The notes under the pieces are model-generated. The model was not told the DNA's origin, ran no database searches, and saw nothing but the letters and a program-made list of their open reading frames with translations. A DNA stretch of 64,000 bases from Cryptomeria japonica (Eukaryota; Streptophyta; Pinopsida; Cupressales; Cupressaceae): positions 165,183,080 to 165,247,079 of the forward strand of contig NC_081413.1 of the NCBI RefSeq assembly GCF_030272615.1. Reading direction: 5' to 3'. The position numbers were made by a program, and so were the translations under genes. Shown one piece after another: positions 1 through 10,702 of this stretch. Each line of letters opens with the position of its first letter. Within the stretch, counting starts at the first letter, position 1.

Positions 1-1223
1 ACATGTATCTGACCAGAACCACATCATGTTGTGATGATCAGAAGTTATGTTTATAATTTCTATTGAGTTTTTACCAAAGTTTAAGAAGGGTTTAAGGACC
101 AGTAAAGAATTATCTTGACTTGTAATAATTTTTGGTTTGGCGGTGATCTACATCAAGTTCACATGTTGTTGATAATGCGACACAAACCATGTGAAGTGTT
201 TGAAAGATGTTTTGGCACATTTGGAGAGCGAATTTCTTGGGAATGTTTAAAGTTCTTAGAGAAATGAGCTAAGGGTTTGACTTTTTATCAGATTGAATTG
301 CTTTGATGACTTATGATCATTCAACGCTTGATATTGATTTGTAATTGATTGTAATGATGTATATGATGACCGGCAATGAGCTATAAAGATCTATGATGAT
401 CTAGGTTGTAAGTCTCAAGGTTTTGTTGCCGATCTAGTTGTAAAAGTTATTTTTGTTGGTATAGTTGATTATTGTTGTGTCGGTGATTTTGAGAAGTGTG
501 TGAAGCCGAACTAGGGTGTGAGAGATATGCCAGAGTGTTGCAGAATTAGAGGTTAATTACATTTGATCAAGCAAGTAGTTGAGTGCTATACACAGATCAT
601 TCACTGTTGTTCTCTAACAATTACAACAACTAAAATCCCTTAATTGGGTAGGTCCTAACATGCCTCACATTGTAAAATCCCTTAACCGGGTAGGTCCTAA
701 CATGCCTCACATTGTAAAATCCCTTAACAGGGTTACTCAATATCTGAGCTCTAAATCCTCTTGCGAGGTTGATCCTAACAGATCAAAGCTCATAATAGGG
801 CTGAGGTAAATACCTTAATCGAGTGACTCCTAACAAGGCATCATTGTAATCTTCTAACCGAGCTTGGCTTCTAACAGGGCGCATTTCGAAAGAGTGCAAA
901 ATATTTGTGGGTACCAATTCCCACTGTGGTTTTTCCCTATTTGGGTTTGCACGTCAAAATCATGGTGTTCATATGGTGAATGTTTTTGATGTGATGTTAT
1001 GCTTTACTTTAAGTTTATGCATGGTTAATGAACACTTAATGAGCAACATTGATATATCAGTTTAGCAGATGTTTATCATCAGATACCAATATTGGTAAAT
1101 GACTCTAGTGTTGGTCTATGTTTTATTTGGTGAAAGTTTTATGAGTCTATGTTTTCGATTTCAAATTATTGTTAATATTGATTCACTGCTCCTCTCAATA
1201 TTAACTGGATCCTCTACGATTAA
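1..1223 (+). mobile_element. Copia LTR remnant P, 5' end outside the window
   Basis: LTR of a Ty1/copia-type element running into coding sequence at its right end. Visible landmarks are an array of short palindromic repeats of the form CCCTTAACCGGGT from about 635 to 870, the block 'tttttccctatttgggttt' near 931, and a terminal 'gattcactgctcctctcaat' block near 1182. The same ordered landmarks recur in LTRs A, B, D and F, which is why I call this an LTR. The left end is not seen. Three copies of a 42-bp unit start at 632, 674 and 716, the third partial. The LTR passes directly into integrase with no primer site, gag or protease, so an internal deletion has joined LTR and pol. Confidence 0.7.
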
Positions 1224-1930
1224 CATGGACCTACAAGGACAAAAGGTTTAAATGAAAAAAAGTATTTCATGTTAGTTGTTGATGACTTTTTCAGAATGAC
1301 TTGGGTTACATTTCTAAAGGATAAATCTGAGGCTTTTAAAAGATTCAATGTTTTCAAATCCATGGTTGAAAATCAAGTAGATGCTAAGATTAAGTGCTTA
1401 AGATTTGATAGAGGAGGAGAATTTACTTCATGGGAGTTTGATAAATTTTTTGAAATCCATAAGATTAGAAGGCACTTTTCTGCTCCGAGGACTCCTCAGC
1501 AAAATGGTGTTGTGGAAAGAAAGAATAGCTAGACTGATATAGAGATGGCCAAGACTTTATTAAAGGATGCTAATCTGGCTAATGTGTAATGGAAAGAGGA
1601 AGTGCATACTATATTATATCTTCTTAACAGGGTGCATATCATAATAAATCATACCAAAACAGCTTATGAGCTATGGAATGGAAGACCGCCTACTATGAAA
1701 TACTTCAAATTTTTTGGAAGAAAATGTTATATCAGAAGAGATGAGGACAATCTTGGGAAGTTTGAATCTAGAGCACATGAATGAATATTTTTGGGATATG
1801 ATACAAATAGCAAGGCTTACCGATGTTTCAACAAAAGGTTGAACAAGATATTAGAGAGTATGAATGTGAAGGTATGCGAAGAATGGAATCATATTGTATC
1901 AAAGGCTAAAACCGAGGTGGAGATTGTTCC
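1224..1930 (+). pseudogene. Copia integrase remnant (element P)
   Basis: Integrase catalytic core of a Ty1/copia polyprotein, the enzyme that inserts the cDNA into the genome. The reading frame is open from about 1224. It shows the GP-T-R-T-KG lead-in, the VVDDFFRMTWV block with the first catalytic Asp (1269 on), the FDRGGEFTS block with the second Asp (about 1404), and PQQNGVVERKN with the catalytic Glu (about 1495). A stop at 1530 and another near 1587 break the frame. The downstream AYELWNGRPPTMKYFKFFG block (1660 on) is the usual copia integrase continuation. The zinc-binding HHCC part is missing because the left side is fused to LTR sequence. It cannot be functional. Confidence 0.88.
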
Positions 1931-2199
1931 ATAAATTATAAAGAAGTCAAGTGATATAGAAGAGAATAAGGTGAAGGAACAAAATGATTAAGAAGAAGAA
2001 GAATAAGAAGAGGAAGACTCGGCAAAAGTTCCTGCCAAGTATTTTCAGAAGCATCATTCAAAAAATCAGATAATTGGAGACAAGATAAAAGGTGTTTAGA
2101 CAAGAAGGAAGATTGCAGAATATCAAGAATAAGCCAATTAGTATTTTCTATCAATTACTAAGACAAATAATTATGAGAAAACAAGTAAAGATGAGAGTT

Positions 2200-3296
2200 G
2201 AGTAAAAGAAATGGAGGAAGAACTAAATCAAATATAGAAGAACAAGATTTGGGAGATGGTACCTAGACTGTGGACAAGAATGTTATAGCTACTAAAAGGG
2301 TATTCAAGAAAAAGTTAAATGAGCAAGGACAAGTTACAAAGAATAAAGTAAGACTGGTATGTAAAGGGTATTCTCGGGTGGAAGGTGTAGACTTTGAAGA
2401 AAAAATTTCTCCAGTAGCAAGGATGGAAGCCATACATATGTTTCTTGCATTTTTTGACTACAAGAATGTTAGAGTTTATCAAATGGATGTCAAGTTAGCA
2501 TTTTTAAATGGAGATCTAGAAGAAGAGGTATACGTTGAGAAATTGGATGGGTTCAGACTAATAGAAGATCCAAATATGGTGTGCAAAATGAAGAAAGCAT
2601 TGTATGGACTCAAACAGGCACCTAGACCCTGGTATGCAAGATTAATCAGGTATTTTCTATGATAGAATTTGAAGAAAGGTACAACAGATAGTAATCTTTA
2701 CTTCAATATTGATGGAGATAAGTTATTGATTGTTATAGTTTATGTTGATGATATTATATTTAGAGAAAATGATAGTTTATGTAAAGAGTTTTCTGAAGAG
2801 ATGCAGAAAGAGTTTGAAATGTCAATGATTGGTGAGTTATCTTTATTTCTTGGGTTACAATTTATTCAATCTGAAAGTGGTTATCTCACAAAGAAAGTAT
2901 GTGAAAGAGATGTTGAATAATTTTGATTTTGATTATTATAAACCAGTTACAACTCCTTCAACCATTGGATGCAATTTGAACAAGGATGACCAGTCTCTAG
3001 AGGTTGATCAGAAGAAGTAGATATCAATGAAATGTGCATTGTTGTATTTGACTGCGTCTAGACCGGATATCATGTAGGATATGTGTTTGGTGGCTAGGTT
3101 ACATGCAAATCCGAAGGTGACACATGAGCAAGCCATGAAAATAATTTTTAGATATTTGAAAGGTACTATGGGTTTTGGACTCTGGTTAAAAAAAAGTTGA
3201 GATTTCATGTTAAAAGATTACATTGATGTAGATTGGGTTTAAAGTGTTGATGACCAGAAGAGTACTAGTGGTGATGATTTCTTTTTAGGAGGCATG
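2200..3296 (+). pseudogene. Copia reverse transcriptase and RNase H remnant (element P)
   Basis: RT domain, which copies element RNA into DNA, followed by the start of RNase H. Seen in order: LVCKGYSRVEG (about 2355), [13 protein letters not shown] (2405), [20 protein letters not shown] (2475), [16 protein letters not shown] (2600), a stop at 2660, then the catalytic YVDDIIF at 2741-2761, still intact, and MSMIGELSLFLGLQF. A frameshift lies near 2890, then further stops at 3018 and 3076. The RNase H part reads DQKSTSGDDFFLGG and breaks off at about 3296, where sequence matching the start of LTR family D begins. At least one frameshift and four stops make this a pseudogene. Confidence 0.9.
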
Positions 3297-3866
3297 GTAA
3301 GTGTCAAAATGGGGTCCATATTATGTTTTAAGAGTGTTCAAATCATTAGAATGAGTTTCTTGATAATATAAGGACAAAATGTCAAGTATTGTCAATTTTA
3401 CACATTCAAATGGTGGATTCCAATGGCTAGTTGGTTCCTAGGTAGTTATGGGAGTTGTTTTTGGTTTGGGGGCTCAAAATATGTTTAAATACCTCATTCT
3501 CACATGTGGAGAGGTTGTTGGGGGTTTATTTTGAATATTGGTCTTTATAATACCAAACTGTTGCAATAAAATTCAACATTTTCCCTGCATTCATGAGTGA
3601 AATCTAAAACATATTATTGTTTTATCTCTTCATTTTGATCTGAACTCTTTGAAAGGTGTTTTTTATATTTTCTAAGAATTATTTGAATTCATTTGAAGGT
3701 TTAATCCATCATTTAGGTGAATATGTAGTTGATTGTCCCAAATCTAGTGTTGTAGGTGCTTGTTTGTGTTGATTTGGGAGTCAAAATGAAGTTTTAGGGC
3801 TCATTCCTGTTTATTTATTTGTTGTTTATTGATTAATGAGTCTCTAATGGTTTATTATATACTAAC
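3297..3866 (+). other. Unassigned AT-rich stretch beginning with family D LTR start
   Basis: The first roughly 28 bp (from about 3299) match the opening of the two family D LTRs at 4784 (+) and 4585 (-). After that the sequence diverges. I find no open frame of note, no primer site and no clear LTR end. It may be a truncated or rearranged LTR. The D-type opening sits exactly where the RNase H frame of element P stops making sense, so a junction at about 3297 is well supported. What follows is unknown. Confidence 0.45.
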
Positions 3867-3869
3867 ATG

Positions 3870-4585
3870 TGATTAATAATAAGAGGGGGGGGGGGGGGGG
3901 GTGAATTAGTATTCTAAAAAACTTTGCACTTAAGCACTTTGCTAGACTAACAGTAAACCGATAAAACAGTTTAGCAGACAAATCGGTTAGCACACATGAA
4001 AACCAAATAGCGAATAATGCATTCACCCACAAAAGTAAAAACACCATAACACAAGAGATTTTGACATGGAAACCCAAATGGGAAAAACAACGGTGAGATG
4101 GAACTCACAAGTAATTATCTGCAGAATAGGAACCAGACGGGTTAAGGTTTTACAATGTTCTTTACCAGAATAGATCCTGTTAGGAATCTCAATCTTTGTT
4201 AGGAGATAAGTCTGATTAAAGAATACCTTGCTAGAGGATTTTAGATCCACAGATGTGAACCACCTTGTTAGAGGATTTACAAAAGGCTTTTGGGCCTACC
4301 CGATTAAGGGCTACAGACTTGTCGAAGATGTGAGTAATCAACAAGTGAGTGATCTAGCAAATAGCATAGATTGCTTGGTTAGATCCTTGATAGCTCATTC
4401 CTAATGCATTCCAGCATTACTTTAGTCTTCTATACATTCATACTCTCTCTGACTCCTCAACCACCTTAACCCTAGCAACAACATCAACAACAACCTAAAA
4501 CCCTAGACATGATGTCCTTATAAAGGAATCTGATTTCATGTCCGTCCAATAGGATTACAATATGGACCCCATTTTGACACTTACA
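3870..4585 (-). mobile_element. Family D LTR, left arm
   Basis: Read on the minus strand it starts TGTAAGTGTCAAAATGGGG at 4585 and runs through the palindromic mini-repeat array, the 'tttttcccatttgggtttcc' type block and the 'attcacccccc' block to about 3870. It ends beyond a run of 17 G (3885-3901 on the plus strand) that corresponds to a much shorter C run in the right arm, so this tract has expanded. It looks like a copia LTR of about 715 bp. Confidence 0.75.
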
Positions 4586-4600
4586 TTGAATGATTTGATT

Positions 4601-4807
4601 ACATATGATCTCTATGGAAATGCACTATTTATTGTCTAAGGAATTATACAAAGAATCCGGTGTCTCAGATCTAATTTCTGAAGGCGACCGATCATTAACA
4701 CATAAATACTGAATGATTTCTTTTTCAACTGCTTCCTTTTCATCATCATTAAAGTCATCAAAACAATCAATCAAATCATTCAGTGTAAGTGTCAAAATGG
4801 GGTCCAT
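4601..4807 (-). pseudogene. ORFX fragment in the loop of the D inverted repeat
   Basis: On the minus strand the frame 4807-4625 stays open for 60 codons. Its middle reads LNDLIDCFDDFNDDEKEAVE and then ends in PDSLYNSL. The same pattern, with a DEKE-type acidic/basic motif, a hydrophobic I-x-H/Y-L stretch and a final SLY-type motif, is seen in the ORFX of element A (about 17840-18020) and of element C (about 32060-31900, minus). I therefore call it a homologous fragment. Only about 55 residues are ORFX. The first ten codons lie inside the LTR and are not part of the original protein. Function unknown. Confidence 0.6.
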
Positions 4808-5508
4808 ATTGTAATCCTATTAGACCAACATGAAATCAGATTCCTTTATAAGGACATCATGTCTAAGGTTTTAGGTTGTTGTTGATGTTGTTGCTAGGGT
4901 TTAAGGTGGTTGAGGAGTTAGAGAGAGTATGAATGTATAGAATACTAAAGTAATGCTGGGATGCATTGGGAACGAGCTATCAAGGATCTAACCAAGCAAT
5001 CTATGCTATTTGCTAGATCACTCACTTATTGATTACTCACATCTTCGACAAGTCTGTAGCCCTTAACTGGGTAGGCCCAAAAGCCTTTTATAAATCCTTT
5101 AACAAGGTGGTTCACATCTGTGGATCTAAAATCCTCTAGCAAGGTAGTCTTTAATCAGACTTATCTCCTAACAGAGATTGAGATTCCTAATAGGATCTGT
5201 TCTGCTAAAGAACATTGTAAGACCTTAACCGGTCTGACCTTAACCGATCTAGTTGCTATTCTGTAGATAGTTACTTGTGAGTTCCATCTCACTGTGGTTT
5301 TTCCCATTTAGGTTTCCATGTCAAAATCTATTGTCTTATGGTGTTTGTGCTTCTGTGGGTGAATGCATTATTTTCTATTTGGTTTGCATGTGTGCTAACC
5401 GGTTTGTCTGCTAAACTTTTTTACTAGTTTACTGTTAGTCTAGCAAAGTGTTTAAGTGTAAAGTTTTTTGGCATACTAATTCACCCCCCCTCTTAGTATT
5501 CATTAAAG
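4784..5508 (+). mobile_element. Family D LTR, right arm
   Basis: Starts TGTAAGTGTCAAAATGGGG at 4784. It contains palindromic repeats of the CCCTTAACNGGGT type, the block 'tgtggtttttcccatttagg' near 5300 and 'aattcaccccccctcttag' near 5480. It ends near 5508. The start, block order and length mirror the left arm. No primer site follows, so the element it came from is lost beyond this LTR. Confidence 0.75.
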
Positions 5509-5925
5509 ATATGAGACAAAGTGTTGATAGATGAGTTCTAAGTTGTGTGTGTTGATGTTGGTCGCTTGATGTAGAGTTCAAAGACTACTTCATGATTAGG
5601 AGATCCTTCTTTTCAAATCATTTTTGTAGATTTGCTTTGTTGTGGTTAACATCAAGTTTGCATGTCCTCTTTTTGTATCTTTCCCCAAGAGCAATTATCC
5701 TTAGTTTGCAAGTCCAAAGCAGTGATCTCATTCATTATAATTTGATATATAAAGTAGATGTATTTTATGGGCAGTGCTCATTGTGGTTTTTCCCTATTTG
5801 GGTTTTCCACGTAGAAAATCTTGGTGTTCATGTGTTGGATATATTTATTGATTAATTATTTATGTGATGCATTAATTTTTGTTTAAATTGATTCACCCCT
5901 CTTATTAGTCCTACCTTGGTTTCAA
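5509..5925 (+). mobile_element. 3' part of another copia LTR
   Basis: Contains 'gtggtttttccctatttggg' near 5783, a CACGTAGAAAATC block after it, and 'attgattcacccctcttatt' near 5890. These are the landmarks shared by the other copia LTRs here, in the same order and spacing. The start is unclear and no primer site follows. I treat it as a truncated LTR adjacent to the end of element E. Confidence 0.5.
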
Positions 5926-8541
5926 CACTCATATATATACTGATGTATATTTCAAGTCGACCACACATACCTTACAATAAAAGAACATGAAAAGGAGAAC
6001 AAATCATACATAATGAAACACTAGATTTGATGTGGAAAACCCTATTAAGGAAAAAACCACATAGAATGGTATTATCTGTTGGCATATGATGATATGATGA
6101 TATGATGATAATATATGTTGTCATTGATGTCAATAAGTACAGGTCAACTAGTATGAAGATTGGAAGAAGTTGTTATTGATGATCAAGTTGGAGAACCAGT
6201 ATGAAGAGATGTAGTGAACTCGTGTCATAGTTTCACTAAGTGTCACTACTGGTTGGTAGTCTTAGCTCTAGGGTTTCTAGTTTGGAAATCTAGCTTGTGC
6301 GATGAAACTGGTGATATTCTATGATGAGTTAGCTAAGAAATAAGGATGAGATAGAGACGCCACATCAGTTTTGTGCACGTGAATGATTTCCTTGAGGATC
6401 TTGCATGTGAAGATCGATTGCATTAAATGTCTACCTTAGGAATGAACATTCTTCTTAGTGGTATGAGAAGAAAGTGTGATGGGTTATTGATTTCTATGTG
6501 TAGTGAAGAATGGATGATGTAGAATGACTTGTGATCTGTTTGAGATTGTTTCATTTTATGAAATGTGTTTGCACGATCAGGATTGGACCACTTGTAATTG
6601 TAAACCTAAGATGCTTAGGGTTTAGGGTTTATGTTATTGACCTAATTGTTGTCTATAAGGTCGATGATGTTTGTTATTGTAAGTTGTTGGCAAAAGTTGT
6701 GTATGTATCCGAGTGATGAGATACTTGCCAGACTAGTGAGTTAAAACTGCAAAGTGTGATTGCAAAGTAGAGGAACTAAAAAGGATTTGTCTTAGCATAT
6801 ATTGTTGTTATCAGATCAGAGTTTTACCCATTGTCTTCTAACCATTTCAACAGAAGGAAAATCCCTTTTCCAGGTAGCTTTAACAAGCTCATTGTAAATC
6901 CTCTAACTAGGTGACTCAATTTCATTGAGTTCTTTAAATTCTCTAGCAAGGTAACCTTTAACAGGGTATATAGCCATCCCTTAACCAGGTGATCTTTAAC
7001 AAGATCAGTTCCTAGGAGAACCTTATTGTAAAGTATTTAACTGGACTAGGCTCCTAACAGAGCAAGCTTCAAAAGAGTTCAAAACAAGCGTGTGGGTATT
7101 CATCCCCACCATGGTTTTTCCCATTTGGGTTTCCATGTGAAAAATCTGTGTGTCATGAGTTGTGCATTTTTCTTGTGATGATTAAGCATTCTTTGTTTAA
7201 GTGATTATGCATGCAGAGCTAATGGTTATGCCATTGCTGATACACCACATGCATATGTTTATGGGTGAAGTAGTTATCAAGTATTGAATGCATTTGAAGT
7301 GTTCAGTTTTACTAGTTTATGTTGTCTGAATTTTTACTGTATTTAATCAGTATTTCCATGGTTAAGTTCAGTAATGAAGACAATTGGTTAGCATTGGTTT
7401 AACTTGATAAGTTGCAGATAAGTTTTTGTATGTACTGATTCACCCCCCCTCTCAATACCAGTTAGGGTATTTGCTGTTTATCATTATTCATCATTTCAAT
7501 ATATGAACACAGCTTAGGGTGACACTGATTAAGATGATTTTTACAAAGAAAGGTTCACCTCTAGAGGCTCACTGCTTGAAAGAAAGAAAAAATGGCTCAC
7601 TGCCTAGATGAAGAAGAATAAAAAAGAAAGAATTCACCACCTATACAACCATAAGATCTATATATACCTTTGGCTCACTACTTTTGGTAGCTAATACATG
7701 AAATTCAACACTACTCAACACTTTTCACCCCACTCAAACAAAACTTATCACCAACTCAAAGAATTAGGGAGATAGATCCTCTTTCATACACCTTAATTGA
7801 ATACACACATGCCATGACTCACTTCCTTTCCATTGCAAACACTCTCATTTCACCTTTTTTATCCTCAACAAATTATCCTTTATTTATATCCTCCTTACAC
7901 ATGCAAAATCTCCCAAGATCGACTAAGCATCTTAACCAAACACAATTCAAACTAGGTCGGCACTAAACATTCTCACAATGGAAAAGAATGTAAAGTGGAC
8001 CACAACACATCTTAACTAAGACAAAAATAAGCATCATACACATTATACAATGATTTGTAATCATTAGAGAAATAATGTGAAGTGTAAACACCTGAGGTCA
8101 GTCAAACCTAGAGTAAACACTATCGAACATTGAAACCATACGTCTGAAGCCCAAGAACTCATGCAAATTGATAGAATGAGGCTAAGGACATTACTAAATT
8201 ATCTCCAAAACCACAACACCCGAAACCATAAAATGAAAAAATGTAGAGCATGAATTTCACATGAAAACACTATCAAACACCATCACAGACTGGTGAACAA
8301 CTTCCTTAGAACTATAATCCAGAGCACCAAAACCTAAATCTAGCGTCTCTAAACACTTCTTAACAACATATCCAAACCAAAAGAATATATATACAATATA
8401 GAAGAAATGTATAGCAAATATTATAGCACAACTATACAAGAAACTCAACATCAACTATACCAAGTAGTCACTAATGACAACCAAAGCATGTTGACATCAA
8501 TGACGACACACCAACAACTCATTCTACCCAAAATTTCAACA
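5926..8541 (-). mobile_element. 3' LTR of copia element E, interrupted by solo LTR F
   Basis: Minus-strand LTR starting TGTTGAAATTTTGGG at 8541 and ending near 5926. It aligns over its whole length with the 5' LTR of E at 27247-28482 (shared blocks: 'cataatgaaacac', 'gatgtggaaaaccct', 'acaaagaaagg', 'gagatagatcctctttcatacac'). Without the 1407-bp F insert the length is about 1.2 kb, as in the 5' copy. Polypurine-tract sequence (complement of 'atatccccctttttg') sits next to the start. The two LTRs have diverged clearly, so E is old. Confidence 0.8.
6077..7483 (+). mobile_element. Solo LTR F (copia), inserted in the E 3' LTR
   Basis: 1407 bp from TGTTGGCATATGATG to TTATCA. Flanks are ttatc (6072-6076) and ttatt (7484-7488), a target duplication matching 4 of 5 bases. 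The uninterrupted E LTR at about 27395 supplies the empty site. Inside are an ATGATATG-type repeat at the start, a TTTAGGG doublet near 6610, the palindromic mini-repeat array at about 6850-7070, 'gtttttcccatttgggtttcc' near 7113, and 'attcaccccccctctcaata' near 7438. It is related in block content to LTR B. No internal region remains, so it arose by LTR-LTR recombination. Confidence 0.85.
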
Positions 8542-8875
8542 ATATCCCCCTTTTTGATTGATGGAAACACATCAACAACAACAATAACATCAACAATAAC
8601 ATCAACAACTCTCATACCAAATTATCAATGTTTTCAATTACACTATTCTCCCCTTTGCTACTCTTCTCATTCTCTCCCCCTTTGCCATCAAGGACAAATG
8701 CCCAAACATAAAAAACTATTAGCTCATTCTAATCAGCTCCTCAAAAACTCACTACACTTAGCTCCCCCTAAGAGGAAGCCCCACTCATTAGTCCAGAATA
8801 ATAATATTCATGAAGTTCATTGGACTACTTCACCTCTATATGCATCTAGCTCAGAAAAGGAGGGGCTATAACCCC
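8542..8875 (-). promoter_or_regulatory. Multiple polypurine tracts upstream of the E 3' LTR
   Basis: On the plus strand three tracts of the form CTCCCCC or ATCCCCC occur at 8542-8556, 8672-8684 and 8761-8773. They are the complements of AAGGGGGAG-like purine tracts. The tract next to the LTR would prime plus-strand DNA synthesis. Several copies in the stretch between pol and 3' LTR are a known signature of Sirevirus-type copia elements. Confidence 0.6.
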
Positions 8876-10330
8876 CAATTTCTCCTAGAGATATTCAAAA
8901 GTATCCTTAGAGAGTGCTTTAGTAAATATATCAACAATCTCTTTTTTTGTAGGTACATAATAAATCTTCACCTCATTCTCCAAATGTTCTCCCTCTAGAA
9001 GTGATACTAGATTGAAATGTATTTTGTTCTTGAATGCATTATTAGATTCTTAGAAATATTTATTGCACTGGTATTGTCACAAAAGATAGAATTGGCTCAT
9101 TAAACAATATTCCAACTTCCATCAAAGTTTGTTTCATCCATGATTCTTGTGTACAACAATTCGTAGCAACAACTTATTCAACTTCAATAGTACACAGTAA
9201 TAATAAATCTTATTTCTTACTCAACCAAGCAACCAATCAGGGTCAAAAGAAAAATGCAGCACCACTTGTACTTTTCTTTCCATCCACACAAACATTCCAA
9301 TCTATATTGGTATAAGAAATATGAATGAATTTAGATCTTTTGGGATACCATAGTCCATAGTCTTCTATTCCTTTTAATTATCTAAAATTCTTTTCACAAC
9401 AAAAACATGCATCTCTTTGGGATCTAGCTGGAATATACCTACAAGACAAGCAACATGCATGATATCGGGTCTAGTAGGAATCAGGTAAAATAATCCTTCA
9501 ATCATTATTTAGTATTTTCTCTCATCAATATTTGGAGTTTCAACATATTTTCTCAACTTATAACCTATAGCCATATGAGTACATACCAATTTAGCATTTT
9601 CCATTCCAAACTTTTTCAACATTTCTATAACATGTTTTAATTGTGAAATAAAGATACCATTATCCTTCTGACTAACTTGTAAAGCAAGAAAGGAATTCAT
9701 TTCCCCAATCATAGACATTTCAAATTCTTCTTGCATCTCATCAACAAAATTCTTGCACATGGCATCATTTCCTCCAAATGGATGATAATCCACATAAACA
9801 ACTACAATCAAGATATCATTTTCCTCGATCTTAAAATAAAGATTATTGTTAGCAGTACCTTTTTCAAATCCTTGCTTCAACAAATACTCATCAAGCCTTG
9901 CATGCCAAGCTCTGGGAGCTTTCTATAATCCATACAACACCTTTTTCAATTTGTAGACCATATCTAGAGTTTCTGATAGCTTGAATCCTTTCAGTTGTTC
10001 TATATACACTTTTTCTTTCAGTTCTCCATTCAAGAATAAAGACTTCACATCCATCTAATAAACTTTAAAATCCTTGTGTCCGGCAAAAGCCAAAAACATT
10101 CTGATAGCTTCCATTCTTTCCATAGGAGCATAATTTTCCTCAAAATCTATTCCTTCTACCTATGAGTTGCCTTTACATACAAATATTGCCTCATTCCTTA
10201 CTATGTGTCCATCTTCATCCAGTTTGTTTTGAAATACCCATTTAGTTCCTATCACATTCTTGTCATCTGATCTTGGAACAAGTTCCCAAGTCTATTTTTT
10301 CTCAATCTATTCCAATTATTCTTTCATAGA
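8876..10330 (-). pseudogene. Copia RT and RNase H remnant (element E)
   Basis: Minus-strand RT and RNase H of element E. The clearest frame is 9883-9509: a 124-codon stretch with GTANNNLYFKIEENDILIVV, then YVDYHPFGGNDAMCK, then FEMSMIGEMNSFLALQV. The second catalytic Asp of the YVDD box has become Tyr (plus-strand position about 9785), so the enzyme would be dead even in frame. Upstream, 10320-9900 encodes the earlier RT blocks with several stops and frameshifts. The RNase H part (9490-8880) is badly broken but keeps the VVATNCCTQESWMKQ block. It continues the integrase at 12731-13532, separated from it by the LINE-derived insert. Confidence 0.82.
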
Positions 10331-10687
10331 TTTCATCTAATGCTGATCACAACAAGTTTCTTTTACCATCTTTGGCTTTTTTTCTAAAATTAAGTATATG
10401 TTCACACGTTCTTCAATAGCTTTACTTCTTGTGATAACCCCTATATTTTTATCTCTATTAGTCTATTTCTCTGAATGGTTCTTCTGCACATACCTCAAAG
10501 GCTTAGGAGCAATTTCTAGAGCATCTTCCTTATTATTCTGCACTTTTGTTTCTTTAGCCTTTTCTTGTTCTCATTTACCAGTAGACTCATCTGATTCATA
10601 TCCCATCTCTATAACTGTATTCTTTGAATTGTCTTCATCAACTTTAACATTTGTTCTTTCAATAATTATTCTTAGTCTTTTGTTCTA
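10331..10687 (-). pseudogene. Copia spacer between integrase and RT (element E)
   Basis: Low-complexity acidic stretch on the minus strand, with short readable blocks such as VIEMGYESDESTGK. This is typical of the variable linker between integrase and RT in copia polyproteins. No catalytic motif is expected here and none is seen. It ends at the 15-bp target duplication of the LINE-derived insert. Confidence 0.5.
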
Positions 10688-10702
10688 ACATCTGCAAGCT
10701 TT

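Larger units (their letters stand above)
3870..5508. repeat. Large inverted repeat: two head-to-head family D LTRs around a 168-bp loop
   Basis: The left arm (3870-4600) is the reverse complement of the right arm (4769 to about 5508) over roughly 720 bp with scattered mismatches. Each arm is a complete LTR plus 15 bp of adjacent coding sequence (14 of 15 paired), so the symmetry continues past the LTR ends into the internal region. The loop 4601-4768 holds coding sequence related to ORFX. A normal element has its LTRs in direct orientation, so this is a fold-back or snap-back rearrangement. No target duplication was found at the outer ends. Confidence 0.85.

Noticed and set aside
6087-6112. 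Possible microsatellite of ATGATATG units
   Set aside because: Only about three units. Treated as part of the F LTR start.
8407-8871. 154-codon plus-strand frame
   Set aside because: Lies over the E 3' LTR and its polypurine region, antisense to the element. Ser/Thr/His-rich composition comes from C-rich tracts.
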